From an uncultured Bacteroidales bacterium (lineage in GTDB: Bacteria > Bacteroidota > Bacteroidia > Bacteroidales > UBA932), in the NCBI GenBank assembly GCA_947630665.1, contig CANRID010000013.1:1-53884 (forward strand): DNA of 53,884 bases, given 5' to 3'. Positions 1-7,848 of the stretch are shown in pieces (the stretch's first letter is position 1; each line of letters begins with the position of its first letter). A program made the position numbers and the translations under genes. The notes below the pieces were generated by a model. The model was not told the DNA's origin, made no database searches, and saw nothing but the letters and a program-made list of their open reading frames with translations.

Positions 1-334
1 CCATATTCTTCAGAAGAACGGAGAAATTTTTTGTGTCAAAAGAGTCATCGGCATCAAGGATCTTTATATATTTGCCTGTCGCTTCCCGAAGGCCTCGATT
101 GATACACGAGCCGTAGTTACCGTTTTCCTTGTCTATTACACGGAAAATCTCGGGATATGACTGCTCGTATTCGTGCGCAATGACGGATGACGAATCTTGG
201 CTGCCGTCATTGATAACAAGGACCTCCAATGATTTAAGAAGGTCTTTATCATCGATTATCAATGAATTCAAACATTTCCGGAGATATTTCTCCATGTTGT
301 ATGTCGGGATGACAACGGTTAGGATTTTGTTCAT
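1..334 (-). CDS. Family 2 glycosyltransferase (N-terminal part, cut by window edge)
   Basis: Reading minus from the ATG at 332-334 gives an uninterrupted frame of 111 codons that runs off the left edge, so only the N-terminus is present. It starts MNKILTVVIPTYNMEKYLRKC, the nucleotide-binding start of GT2 glycosyltransferases, continues with the VINDGSQDSS segment, and has ILDADDSFD, the DXD-type metal and sugar-nucleotide site, near residues 93-101. Such enzymes transfer sugars from nucleotide donors to glycans at the cytoplasmic membrane. The acceptor and sugar cannot be told from this fragment. It lies 29 bp after the radical SAM gene on the same strand and could be cotranscribed with it. 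Confidence 0.85.
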   Translation of the reverse strand, partial: MNKILTVVIPTYNMEKYLRKCLNSLIIDDKDLLKSLEVLVINDGSQDSSSVIAHEYEQSYPEIFRVIDKENGNYGSCINRGLREATGKYIKILDADDSFDTKNFSVLLKNM

Positions 335-363
335 ATTTCAATTTCTAATGCTTTCGTTACAGA

Positions 364-1305
364 TCACGCGAGCCGGCCCTGCCATGTGTTCCGCTCTTCC
401 AACCTCGCTTCCAACAGTCTGAGCAGCTCCACGTTCCTTATTTTTCCCCATGGAGTCTCGTTCACGAAACGGGGCGGCACCTCTCCCGCAAACCTTTCTA
501 TATATAGATCGGGACGGAGCCGTTCCAGAAAATCGATAAAAAAATCTATATATTCCTCCAAAGTAAACCGGAAAAAATCTTCGGGGCAACGTGCGAACTC
601 CCGTTCCATTGCCGTGCCCTTTACAATCTGCAACTGGTGGAATTTAACGGAATTGAGCGGAAGCCCGTTAATCAACGGAGCCATATTCAGCATATCCTCC
701 CGGCTTTCTCCGGGCAAACCGAAAATAAAATGGGCTCCCTGATGAATACCCCGTCGGGAAGTTGCCTCAATGGTCTTCACGGCCGTGCGGAAATCATGGC
801 CCCGGTTGATTCTGAGCAAAGTCCGGTCATAGCATGATTCTATCCCGTATTCTATCATTACGATTTTCGATTGGGACAGCTCCTGCAGGTAATCCAGTTT
901 CTGTTCATCCATGCAATCGGGACGCGTACCTATTACAATCCCTTTTATGGCAGGATGCTCCAATGCCTGGGCATATATCTTCTTCAAATCTTCCAGCGGC
1001 GCATAAGTATTCGAATACGGCTGGAAATAAGCCAGGTAGTTTTCCGCAGTACGATATCGTTTCTTATGGAATCCGATTCCTTCCTCTATCTGGAGTGCGA
1101 CAGATTTATCGGGAGTACTGTAAGAAGGATGGAAAGCGGCGTTATCGCAATAGGTGCAGCCGCCCCGGGAAATCGTTCCGTCCCGGTTCGGACACGTAAA
1201 TCCGGCATCGATGACGATTTTCTGAAGCCGGCATCCGTATTTTTCCTTAAAGTATCCTACTAACGAATTGTATCTTTTCACTTTGCGGAAGGGATTGGAA
1301 TCCAT
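364..1305 (-). CDS. YhcC-type (TIGR01212) radical SAM protein
   Basis: A 313-residue protein with the arrangement of the TIGR01212/YhcC family. The cluster motif CPNRDGTISRGGCTYC at residues 38-53 gives cysteines C38, C50 and C53, spaced CX11CX2C, which would ligate the SAM-binding 4Fe-4S cluster. FIFGLPGES further on is a typical radical SAM barrel segment. The cellular substrate of this family is not established to my knowledge, so no reaction is assigned. The start overlaps the 3' end of the upstream YhcH-family gene by 28 bp, which suggests translational coupling. No other early Met fits, so this start is kept. Confidence 0.88.
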   Translation of the reverse strand: MDSNPFRKVKRYNSLVGYFKEKYGCRLQKIVIDAGFTCPNRDGTISRGGCTYCDNAAFHPSYSTPDKSVALQIEEGIGFHKKRYRTAENYLAYFQPYSNTYAPLEDLKKIYAQALEHPAIKGIVIGTRPDCMDEQKLDYLQELSQSKIVMIEYGIESCYDRTLLRINRGHDFRTAVKTIEATSRRGIHQGAHFIFGLPGESREDMLNMAPLINGLPLNSVKFHQLQIVKGTAMEREFARCPEDFFRFTLEEYIDFFIDFLERLRPDLYIERFAGEVPPRFVNETPWGKIRNVELLRLLEARLEERNTWQGRLA

Positions 1306-1742
1306 ACCTTGAAAATGGCTTTCTTGATTTCTCCCTCCCCCATAAGCGGGGCATGGGCGTCTGCCGGAAAAACGATAGCCAGATTATCCGTTCCCAACAC
1401 TACATAATTCTCAGGTTCTCCCGACAGAAAAGCGGTATCGGTCGCCTCGTCGTACTCCCTGTCTTCGGATGAGCATCTTCTCCGGTCTTTTATCCCCATG
1501 GTTTCCGACCCTTCTAATAACACATGTATATCTATATGAGAATCATGTACTTCCAATTTCGGAGGTTCCAGACCTTTGGCCGGTCCTTTCCACACCGTAC
1601 AATACACTTTTTCTCCGTCTATTTCATATTTTCCCTCTTCCAGGGCATGCAGATCGTTTTTCTTGATGAACTGATAGACTTTATCGAAACCTTCCTGCAA
1701 GGTCCGGTATTTTTCAAAACTTCTTACAGAATCCAATATCAT
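1278..1742 (-). CDS. YhcH/YjgK/YiaL (DUF386) family protein
   Basis: A 154-residue protein of the YhcH/YjgK/YiaL cupin-like family. Recognisable parts are the N-terminal GKYEIDGEKVYC region, the EVHDSHIDIHVLLEGSE stretch with clustered His and Asp, and FPADAHAPLMG near the C-terminus, which supplies probable metal-ligand histidines. Members include TabA and proteins encoded with sialic-acid genes, and have been proposed to act on sugar anomers or epimers. No sugar operon is present here, so the substrate is unknown. A -7 box lies about 20 bp upstream of the ATG. Confidence 0.85.
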   Translation of the reverse strand: MILDSVRSFEKYRTLQEGFDKVYQFIKKNDLHALEEGKYEIDGEKVYCTVWKGPAKGLEPPKLEVHDSHIDIHVLLEGSETMGIKDRRRCSSEDREYDEATDTAFLSGEPENYVVLGTDNLAIVFPADAHAPLMGEGEIKKAIFKVWIPIPSAK

Positions 1743-1761
1743 AATAGTATAAATTTATCTA

Positions 1762-1769
1762 CAAATATA
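1762..1769 (-). promoter_or_regulatory. Candidate -7 box for the YhcH-family gene
   Basis: On the minus strand this reads TATATTTG, matching the Bacteroidetes -7 consensus TAnnTTTG. It sits 19 bp before the ATG at 1742. I see no TTTG at the expected -33 position, so the call rests on the -7 box and placement only. Confidence 0.4.
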
Positions 1770-1799
1770 GTTTTTCTTTACTATTTATCCGGTCGTTTC

Positions 1800-1830
1800 T
1801 TGAAAATCATAGACAGAATGGATATCTTTG
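1800..1830 (+). promoter_or_regulatory. Promoter of the NlpC/P60-epimerase pair
   Basis: TTG at 1800-1802 and TATCTTTG at 1823-1830 are separated by 20 bp, fitting the Bacteroidetes -33/-7 arrangement. Transcription would begin about 1836, leaving an untranslated leader of about 40 nt before the ATG at 1878. Confidence 0.6.
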
Positions 1831-1877
1831 TAAAGATTTTGCCAAAGGACTTGTTAACATAAAATCATAACAACTTA

Positions 1878-3113
1878 ATGAAAAGACCACTCATCCTATT
1901 CTCCGTTTTTTTAGCATTTCTGGCCGGTTGCTGCACCGATAAAAAAGATGCTAATATCGACAAATTCTCATCGGTTTACAAAGATATCAAAAACCGGTAT
2001 GCTCCCGATGGCCGCTCCAAAACTTTTGAGATCAGGCTCAATAAAGAAGGAAACGCCTATGTGCTTAGAGGCGCCGCTACGGAAGCGGATGCAAAAAATG
2101 CGCTTATAGAAGAATTAAAAGCCAATAACATACAGGCTCTCGACAGTATCGTCCTGCTGCCCGATGCAAAATTGGGGGAGAAACTTTACGGCATAGCCAC
2201 GCAATCCGTCATCAACTTCAATACCTCCGGAAAATTCAGCGCCGAGTCCGCCACCCAGACTTTGATGGGGACTCCGGTGCGTATTCTGGAGAAAAAGGAA
2301 GGCTGGACCCGGGCCGTCACTCCGGAAGGGTATATCGCCTGGGTTACCTCCGGAAGCCTGGCCGAAATGACAAAACAGGAATACGATGCCTATACAGCCG
2401 CTCCCAAAGTGGTGGTAACGGCAAAATACGCGGTCATTACTGAAAAACCGGATGACAAATCCCTGATGGTCAGCGATGCTGTTTGGGGAAACATATTGCT
2501 GGATTTGGGAAGCGCGGGCAATTACCGGAAAGTGGGAATCGCCGATGGCCGCACCGGCTATCTTCCGAGAAACTATGTTCAGGATTTCGGCAAATGGCTC
2601 GAGAGCCGCAATCCTTCTCCGGAAAACTTGGTAGCCACAGCCAAACAATTCATAGGCGTGCCTTATATGTGGGGAGGCACCTCCATTAAAGCGGTGGATT
2701 GCAGCGGCTTTACCAAGTCCGTTTATTACCTGAACGGAATCATTCTTCTCAGAGACGCATCCCAGCAAGCCTATACAGGGCAGGACGTGGATATTTCCAA
2801 ATATGTAAGCGATAAGGAATATACCGCCCAGGCTTTAGAAAACCTCCAAACCGGCGACCTCTTGTTTTTCGGCACTGCGGCAAACGGGGAAAAAGCGGAA
2901 CGTATCAGCCATGTGGGGATGTATATAGGAGACGGCGTTTTCATCCATTCCGCCACCAAAGTGCGGATCAACAGCCTCCTTCCGGACGCCTCCAATTATT
3001 ATGAGGGTTACGTACGCTTGGTAAGGGCGCAGCGCATTCTGGGCAATGAGGATATGGGAAAAGGAATCGTTTCCATAGGAAAATCCTCCTATATGCCGGA
3101 AAGCGGCCGGTAA
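1878..3113 (+). CDS. NlpC/P60 peptidase lipoprotein with SH3-like domains
   Basis: A 411-residue exported lipoprotein. The N-terminus ends in the lipobox LAGC (C18), so it should be anchored in a membrane facing the periplasm. The middle carries bacterial SH3-like segments (for example GTPVRILEKKEGWTRAV and a second copy around GNYRKVG). The C-terminal NlpC/P60 domain has DCSGF with catalytic C275, HVGMYIG with H345, and a third polar residue H357. These enzymes cut the gamma-D-Glu-diamino acid bond of murein peptides. The epimerase gene that follows acts on L-Ala-Glu products in related clusters such as Bacillus ykfABC, which supports a murein-peptide salvage role. Confidence 0.9.
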   Translation: MKRPLILFSVFLAFLAGCCTDKKDANIDKFSSVYKDIKNRYAPDGRSKTFEIRLNKEGNAYVLRGAATEADAKNALIEELKANNIQALDSIVLLPDAKLGEKLYGIATQSVINFNTSGKFSAESATQTLMGTPVRILEKKEGWTRAVTPEGYIAWVTSGSLAEMTKQEYDAYTAAPKVVVTAKYAVITEKPDDKSLMVSDAVWGNILLDLGSAGNYRKVGIADGRTGYLPRNYVQDFGKWLESRNPSPENLVATAKQFIGVPYMWGGTSIKAVDCSGFTKSVYYLNGIILLRDASQQAYTGQDVDISKYVSDKEYTAQALENLQTGDLLFFGTAANGEKAERISHVGMYIGDGVFIHSATKVRINSLLPDASNYYEGYVRLVRAQRILGNEDMGKGIVSIGKSSYMPESGR

Positions 3114-3223
3114 ATACTGCAAAGCCGAAAGCGGAAAACTCCCAACACAACGGTACGAATTTCCGCATAAACCCTGCCCGCAGCCCGCGCGACTATTAAC
3201 GAACAAATAATACCTTTTACGAT

Positions 3224-4366
3224 ATGTTAACCAACAGAAGAAGTTTTCTTAAATCAGCAGGTCTTCTCGCTGCCGCCGCGGCAGTATTGGATCCTGCAAG
3301 CCTGTTTGCACAAAAAGAAGGCAAAAAATCAGGGAGCAAAGTCATGAAATTATCATTTATGCCGTACGATGCGCAAATGCGTCATGTATTCACCATTTCC
3401 AACTCCTCCAGGACCAGCACGCCTATCGTCCTGACGGAAATCACATACGATGGAGTAACCGGTTACGGCGAAGCCGCGATGCCGCCTTATTTGGGAGAAA
3501 CACAGGCTTCGGTAATCGAATTTCTGAAAAAGGTAGATTTGAGCCGTTTCAGTTCTCCGTTCCTGATCGAGGACATTATGGCTTATGTAGACGGTATCAC
3601 CACCAACAATACGGCTGCCAAAGCCGCCGTTGATATCGCCCTGCACGACCTGGTAGGAAAGCTTATCGGCCAGCCGTGGTGGAAAATCTGGGGTTTCGAC
3701 CCTTCTACCTGTCCTAACACCTCCTATACGGTCGGCCTGGACACCGAAGAAGTGGTAAAAGAAAAAACGAGGGAAGCATCCCCTTATAAAGTCATCAAGG
3801 TAAAACTGGGCCGAGACGAAGCGACCGATAAAATGATGATAAACACCATCCGTTCCGTAACCGATACCGTTATCTGCGTAGATGCCAATCAGGGGTGGAA
3901 AGATAAACACTATGCCTTAGATATGATCAACTGGCTCAATGAAAGGAACGTAAACATGATCGAACAGCCTATGCCCAAGCTCCTGCTGGACGAAACCGCA
4001 TGGGTTACCGAGCGCAGCCCTCTGCCGGTTATCGCGGACGAAGCCTGCCAGCGTCTGTCCGACATCCAAAAACTCAAAGGCGCATATAGCGGCATCAATA
4101 TCAAGCTGATGAAATGTACCGGCCTGCGGGAAGCCCGCGAAATGGTAAGCCTGGCCCAGGCATTGAACATGAAACTGATGATCGGCTGTATGACCGAAAC
4201 CTCGTGCGCTATTTCGGCAGCCGCACAGCTGGCGCCTAAAATGGAATGGGCGGATCTGGACGGAAACCTGCTCATCGCCAACGACTGTTTCAAAGGGATG
4301 CAGATCGTTGACGGAAAAATTACACTGGAAGATCTGCCGGGCATCGGAGTAGAGAAACGGAAATAA
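3224..4366 (+). CDS. L-Ala-D/L-Glu-type dipeptide epimerase, Tat-exported
   Basis: A 380-residue enolase-superfamily protein of the muconate lactonizing subgroup. All expected active-site positions are present: the KVK pair K192/K194, metal ligands D220 (VDANQGW), E247 (IEQPM) and D272 (IADEA), and the second catalytic base K294 (IKLMK). This set is characteristic of dipeptide epimerases that invert the C-terminal residue of L-Ala-D-Glu. It begins NRRSFLKSAG followed by an Ala-rich hydrophobic stretch, a twin-arginine signal, so it is predicted to fold in the cytoplasm and work outside it. It follows the NlpC/P60 gene by 110 bp on the same strand. Exact dipeptide specificity cannot be read from the sequence. 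Confidence 0.88.
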   Translation: MLTNRRSFLKSAGLLAAAAAVLDPASLFAQKEGKKSGSKVMKLSFMPYDAQMRHVFTISNSSRTSTPIVLTEITYDGVTGYGEAAMPPYLGETQASVIEFLKKVDLSRFSSPFLIEDIMAYVDGITTNNTAAKAAVDIALHDLVGKLIGQPWWKIWGFDPSTCPNTSYTVGLDTEEVVKEKTREASPYKVIKVKLGRDEATDKMMINTIRSVTDTVICVDANQGWKDKHYALDMINWLNERNVNMIEQPMPKLLLDETAWVTERSPLPVIADEACQRLSDIQKLKGAYSGINIKLMKCTGLREAREMVSLAQALNMKLMIGCMTETSCAISAAAQLAPKMEWADLDGNLLIANDCFKGMQIVDGKITLEDLPGIGVEKRK

Positions 4367-4411
4367 CCGGAAAGGTCCTTGCAAAAACAGCCGGCATTCG
4401 ATAATTTGTTA

Positions 4412-4419
4412 TATCTTTG
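4412..4419 (+). promoter_or_regulatory. Candidate -7 box for the small conserved gene at 4451
   Basis: TATCTTTG matches TAnnTTTG exactly and lies 31 bp before the ATG at 4451. No clear TTTG occurs 18-21 bp upstream, so the -33 element is weak or absent. Confidence 0.5.
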
Positions 4420-4450
4420 CGGCCGAACCAATTATTTAAATTTTATAGAC

Positions 4451-4723
4451 ATGGCAAATTTAAGAGTTATTAAAAAAGATATTACTTACCTGATAAACGA
4501 GGTTATCTCGGATTGCTGGACTTTCATGTATATGTATCCCGACAAAAAACAGGAAGAAGTCCAAAAAATCATTTCCGATGCGATAGAACTGGGAGATGAC
4601 CTGTTCGGACAGGTAAACCTCTATCCGAAAGAAGGCGCCCGCCAGCATTTCAAACAGGTGAATCAGAAATTGCTGTCCGGAGTAGATGATTTGTTCAAAA
4701 GAATCAGCGAACTGGCCAAATAA
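4451..4723 (+). CDS. Small conserved hypothetical protein (90 aa)
   Basis: The frame is open further upstream, but the ATG at 4451 lies just after a promoter-like box and gives a compact 90-residue product starting MANLRVIKKDITYLINEV. It is predicted to be mostly alpha-helical, has no signal peptide or membrane segment, and carries no motif I can tie to a function. Its own -7 box and the hairpin right after its stop suggest a single-gene transcription unit. I recall similar small helical proteins in Bacteroidales genomes but cannot give a role. Confidence 0.75.
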   Translation: MANLRVIKKDITYLINEVISDCWTFMYMYPDKKQEEVQKIISDAIELGDDLFGQVNLYPKEGARQHFKQVNQKLLSGVDDLFKRISELAK

Positions 4724-4728
4724 TCGGG

Positions 4729-4769
4729 CAAAGGCAAATGCGTGCCGGTCTTTTACCGGCCCGCCTTTG
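4729..4769 (+). terminator. Two-tier hairpin after the 90-aa gene
   Basis: An outer stem CAAAGGC (4729-4735) pairs with GCCTTTG (4763-4769), and an inner stem GCCGGT (4744-4749) pairs with ACCGGC (4755-4760) around a CTTTT loop. It begins 6 bp after the stop. The following T-run is poor, so termination is likely but not classical. Confidence 0.5.
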
Positions 4770-5014
4770 TCTGCCGAATTGAGGGCGACCCTTTAAGTCA
4801 TTGCCGGCTTTTGGGTTGCCCTCTTGTTATGATACCGCCGCACTACATCGCAATCTTTTTTCCAACCCTCGCAGGGCTTGCGTTGCTCTTTTTGCTGTTT
4901 TCTCATTTATAGATAGAATTTTCCCAACTTGTTCCGGATTCCCGGCAACGAGAACAACCGTGAAACGTTGCGCGAACTCCTGTCCGACAGGTGGGCAAAA
5001 CAACCCAACTAAAA
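4770..5014. other. Gene-free stretch beside the ORF6N gene
   Basis: No gene is supported here. A perfect inverted repeat CCTGTC-C-GACAGG lies at 4979-4991, soon after the ORF6N stop on the minus strand. A minus-strand frame ends at 4827 with LRGLEKRLRCSAAVS, but it overlaps the ORF6N end and has no start signal, so it may be a decayed fragment. Confidence 0.3.
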
Positions 5015-5947
5015 TCAATCCTCTATTTTCTTGATGAGTTCGGTTGCCGCGATGTCCCGCATGAATGTGAATCCAAACCACTTTTTACCTAAATCCTTGA
5101 TGGAAGCTCCAATATGATACACTTCATCGTCAATGAGCAGAAAGCGGTCATGCGCCTTGTTGAACTGTTTTATCTCGATATGCGGATATTGGACGTTGTG
5201 GCGGTCAACATCCAACTGGAACTGATTACTGACATGATGCGTGTAGATAGTAGCAGATACCCCTTTTACTCTTTTATCAAGCAAAGCAAGCACGGTGTCA
5301 TCCACATAATTGTCAATCAGTACAATGGATTGTTTTGCTTTCCGTATCAAATCGGACACGAAACGGTAAGCGTCAAACACTTGTCCGTCGTAGAATATGC
5401 CCTGCATCGGAGGAATGCCGGCATCCAAGCGCTTGAAAACCTCGTCTATGCGTCTGTCGGTCACTTCCTGATGCTGTTTCATTTCCAGTTGGTGATACTC
5501 GATAGTTTCAAGTCGTTGGAACAATTGGGCATTGGTAGCAATGAAACGGCGCATGGCAATGAAAGCTCGCATGATGCGAATATTCACCTCAACGGCAGTT
5601 TGCGACTTCAATACAGAGCTAAGCATCGCGATACCTTGCTCTGTGAATGCATACGGCAGTTTTCTGGTACCACCCCAACTTGATGTCGCAAAATGCGATA
5701 TCAAGTTATCCAGTTCTTCTTTGGTAAGTTGAAACATGAAATCGTCAGGAAAACGGTTTATATTACGTTTCACCTGCTCATTCAATCTTCGTGTCTCTAC
5801 ACCATACAACGTGGCCAAATCATTGTCAAGCATTACCTGTTGGCCTCTGATTAATTTAATCATCGGCTGGATGTTGATTACTTCAGGCAACCGATCGCAA
5901 TTTGCAACCGACTTGCTTGCTTTACCCTCCATCTTCTCCTTTGCCAT
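5015..5947 (-). CDS. ORF6N-domain protein with a PLD-like C-terminal domain
   Basis: A 310-residue protein. Residues about 29-120 form an ORF6N domain (LIRGQQVMLDNDLATLYGVE, then NRFPDDFMFQLTKEE), a DNA-binding domain known from phage antirepressors and common in Bacteroidetes genomes. A helical linker (about 130-175) leads to a C-terminal half resembling one half of a phospholipase D fold: AKQSIVLIDNYVDD, then H266-D-R268-F-L-L-I-D273 followed by GASIKD. That is HxRx4D in place of the usual HxKx4D. It may be a DNA-binding regulator or nuclease-like defence factor. No phage genes adjoin it. The function is unproven. Confidence 0.8.
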   Translation of the reverse strand: MAKEKMEGKASKSVANCDRLPEVINIQPMIKLIRGQQVMLDNDLATLYGVETRRLNEQVKRNINRFPDDFMFQLTKEELDNLISHFATSSWGGTRKLPYAFTEQGIAMLSSVLKSQTAVEVNIRIMRAFIAMRRFIATNAQLFQRLETIEYHQLEMKQHQEVTDRRIDEVFKRLDAGIPPMQGIFYDGQVFDAYRFVSDLIRKAKQSIVLIDNYVDDTVLALLDKRVKGVSATIYTHHVSNQFQLDVDRHNVQYPHIEIKQFNKAHDRFLLIDDEVYHIGASIKDLGKKWFGFTFMRDIAATELIKKIED

Positions 5948-6169
5948 ATCCCTGCTTTATTGTCCGTTTTCATCCAAATCCTTTGACAATCTCAATACCC
6001 GACTCATTCTCAATCTTGCAGAGGATTTCCAACGCCATATTCTTTTGCCCTTTCACAGGGCAAGTATATGTTGTGTCAAGCTGAGTTCCTGTAAAGGTAA
6101 TACAAAAATCTGTAAACACAACTTTACTGTACCTAACCAAAGATTTAGGGATGTTGCGATTTGTTGCGG
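5948..6169. other. Intergenic stretch between the M48-like and ORF6N genes
   Basis: No gene is supported. On the minus strand a TTG-N19-TACCTTTA arrangement resembles a promoter with one mismatch and could serve the ORF6N gene. A hairpin TTGCCC/GGGCAA lies at 6045-6063. A minus frame ending at 5970 encodes a short Cys-containing peptide (MALEILCKIENESG), which might be the end of a decayed gene. Confidence 0.3.
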
Positions 6170-7000
6170 CTAAAAAAGATGGTAGTTCCGTAATCTTTTT
6201 TCCAACTCTTTCTCTTTGCCTGCACAAACCGCATTTACCAATGCGTGGAAACGGGGGCTATGGTTATGATGCACCAAATGGCATAATTCGTGAACGATTA
6301 CGAAATCGGCCAGATCTTCCGGCAATTCTATCAAATGGATATTCAGATTCAGATTTCCGCGGACGGAGCAACTGCCCCAATTCGACCGGTTGTTTTTTAA
6401 AGCGATCTTCTTATAGTCAAACCATCTGTCTGCCGGCCCCCGGCAATCTTTGTTTCTCCCTTTGGAAGGAACCGGCTCCAGCAAGGCCTTATCTTCTATA
6501 GAGGCGATTATCCCGCAAAGGACACCGGCCAATTTTTCCACTTTCGGAAAAAGCAATTCCTTCGCTTCCTTTCTCAAAGCACGCAGATATCCCTCCTTTA
6601 AGGCACTCCCCTGAGCCGAACCGCAGGCCGGCAATTCATCCCAATGGCGAGGATACAATATTTCATATCTGTCGGGATACCTGCATGTTTTTATAAGATT
6701 GGGGTCCTGATTCTCAGGCGCATAATCGAATACGATCTTCCGCCCTATCGTTTGGATTTCCACTCCCCTCCCGAAACTCTGTCCGGTTGCGATGCGCTTT
6801 TGAAGCTGTTTCTGCCGGATTTTTACGATCTCCTCCACTTTACTGTCCACAAATTTCTGCGCCTGGGCATACGGTACGAAAAAAGGCATCGAGACCCTGA
6901 TTCCCCTAACCGGACTGATATTTATTTTCAGGGTTTTGCTTTTCAGTCTTTTAACGTACAGGATTTCACCTAAAACAGGATGAACAATCGTCTTCTCCAC
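6170..7000 (-). CDS. YgjP-type (DUF45) zinc metallopeptidase
   Basis: A 276-residue protein of the YgjP/DUF45 family, related to SprT and M48 enzymes. The C-terminus has HELCHLVHHNHSPRFHALV: H237 and H241 form the HExxH zinc site with E238 as the catalytic base, and the later HSPRFH supplies the third ligand region. NRSNWGSCS before it is another family signature. There is no signal peptide, so it is cytoplasmic. It starts 12 bp after the CMD-cupin stop on the same strand and is probably the last gene of the flavodoxin-led operon, although its family is usually encoded elsewhere. Substrates are unknown. Confidence 0.85.
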   Translation of the reverse strand: MEKTIVHPVLGEILYVKRLKSKTLKINISPVRGIRVSMPFFVPYAQAQKFVDSKVEEIVKIRQKQLQKRIATGQSFGRGVEIQTIGRKIVFDYAPENQDPNLIKTCRYPDRYEILYPRHWDELPACGSAQGSALKEGYLRALRKEAKELLFPKVEKLAGVLCGIIASIEDKALLEPVPSKGRNKDCRGPADRWFDYKKIALKNNRSNWGSCSVRGNLNLNIHLIELPEDLADFVIVHELCHLVHHNHSPRFHALVNAVCAGKEKELEKRLRNYHLF

Positions 7001-7012
7001 CTCTACAGGCTC

Positions 7013-7840
7013 CTATCTGGCTATATTGTCGTACTGCTCGTCCGTTACGGGTTCGAGCCACTCGTTGGAGGCGTTCTCCCCGGGAATCTCGAAAGCCAGG
7101 TGTGCGAACCAACTGTCTGCCGCAGCGCCGTGCCAATGTTTCACGTTTGCGGGAATATGGATGACCGTGCCCGGCAGAATTTCCTGTGCCGGTTTGCCCT
7201 CTTCCTGATACCAGCCGCGGCCCGCCACGCCGACGAGCATCTGTCCGCCACCTTTCGTTGCACGGTGGATATGCCAGTTATTGCGGCAGCGCGGTTCAAA
7301 CGTAACGTTGGAGATTATTACCTGCTCAGTCGATATGGGTGCGAGATAACTGTTTCCTATGAAATATTTGGCATACGCCGTATTCGGCTCACCGACAGGA
7401 AAAATCATCTCGCGTTGGAAAGCCGCTTTCGCATCTTCCCCTGTCGTGTCTTCCGCCCACACGTCTTTGGCGAGCCGGAATGCCGCCCACGCTTTCGGCC
7501 AGCCTGCGTAAAATCCTATATGCGTAATGATTTCCGCAATCTCGGTGCGGGTAATGCCGTTGTTCTTAGCCGACTGAAGATGATATATCAGCGAACTGTC
7601 CGTGATGCCCTGACTGATGAGTGAAGTGATGGTTACCAGACTGCGGTCGCGCAGACCGAGTTTGTCGGTTCGGCTCCACACCTCGCCGAAGAGTACATCA
7701 TCATTGAGTTCCGCGAATTTCGGCGCGAACCCGCCCAATTGGTCGTGTCCGGCGGTCTGTACGATTTTTTCCTGTGCCATAACATTAACATTTATCATTA
7801 AACTTATTGTCAAAAATAAATAAAAATAATATCGTTTCAT
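7013..7840 (-). CDS. Exported carboxymuconolactone decarboxylase-cupin fusion
   Basis: A 275-residue protein with a signal peptide ending about MAQ at residue 23. Residues about 35-135 form a carboxymuconolactone decarboxylase-like (CMD) domain, including SLISQGITDSSLIYHLQSA and IAEIITHIGFYAGWPKAW. It lacks the AhpD CxxC pair, so it should not be a peroxidase-type member. Residues about 165-268 form a cupin with NWHIHRAT...G as motif 1 and PGTVIHIPANVKHWHGA as motif 2, supplying the metal histidines. CMD-cupin fusions are common in Bacteroidetes. The 8 bp gap to the amidohydrolase gene shows operon membership. The substrate is unknown, possibly a lactone or cyclic acid. Confidence 0.88.
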   Translation of the reverse strand: MKRYYFYLFLTISLMINVNVMAQEKIVQTAGHDQLGGFAPKFAELNDDVLFGEVWSRTDKLGLRDRSLVTITSLISQGITDSSLIYHLQSAKNNGITRTEIAEIITHIGFYAGWPKAWAAFRLAKDVWAEDTTGEDAKAAFQREMIFPVGEPNTAYAKYFIGNSYLAPISTEQVIISNVTFEPRCRNNWHIHRATKGGGQMLVGVAGRGWYQEEGKPAQEILPGTVIHIPANVKHWHGAAADSWFAHLAFEIPGENASNEWLEPVTDEQYDNIAR

Positions 7841-7848
7841 GACTGTTT

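Noticed and set aside
2115-2768. Minus-strand frame of 217 codons
   Set aside because: It is a shadow of the NlpC/P60 gene with no recognisable domain.
5970-6227. 85-codon minus frame before the ORF6N gene
   Set aside because: It overlaps the end of the metallopeptidase gene, lacks a start signal and shows no family match. It is kept only as a possible remnant.
7040-7060. tRNA T-loop-like GGTTCGAGCC
   Set aside because: It lies inside the coding sequence of the CMD-cupin gene and no cloverleaf can be drawn around it.
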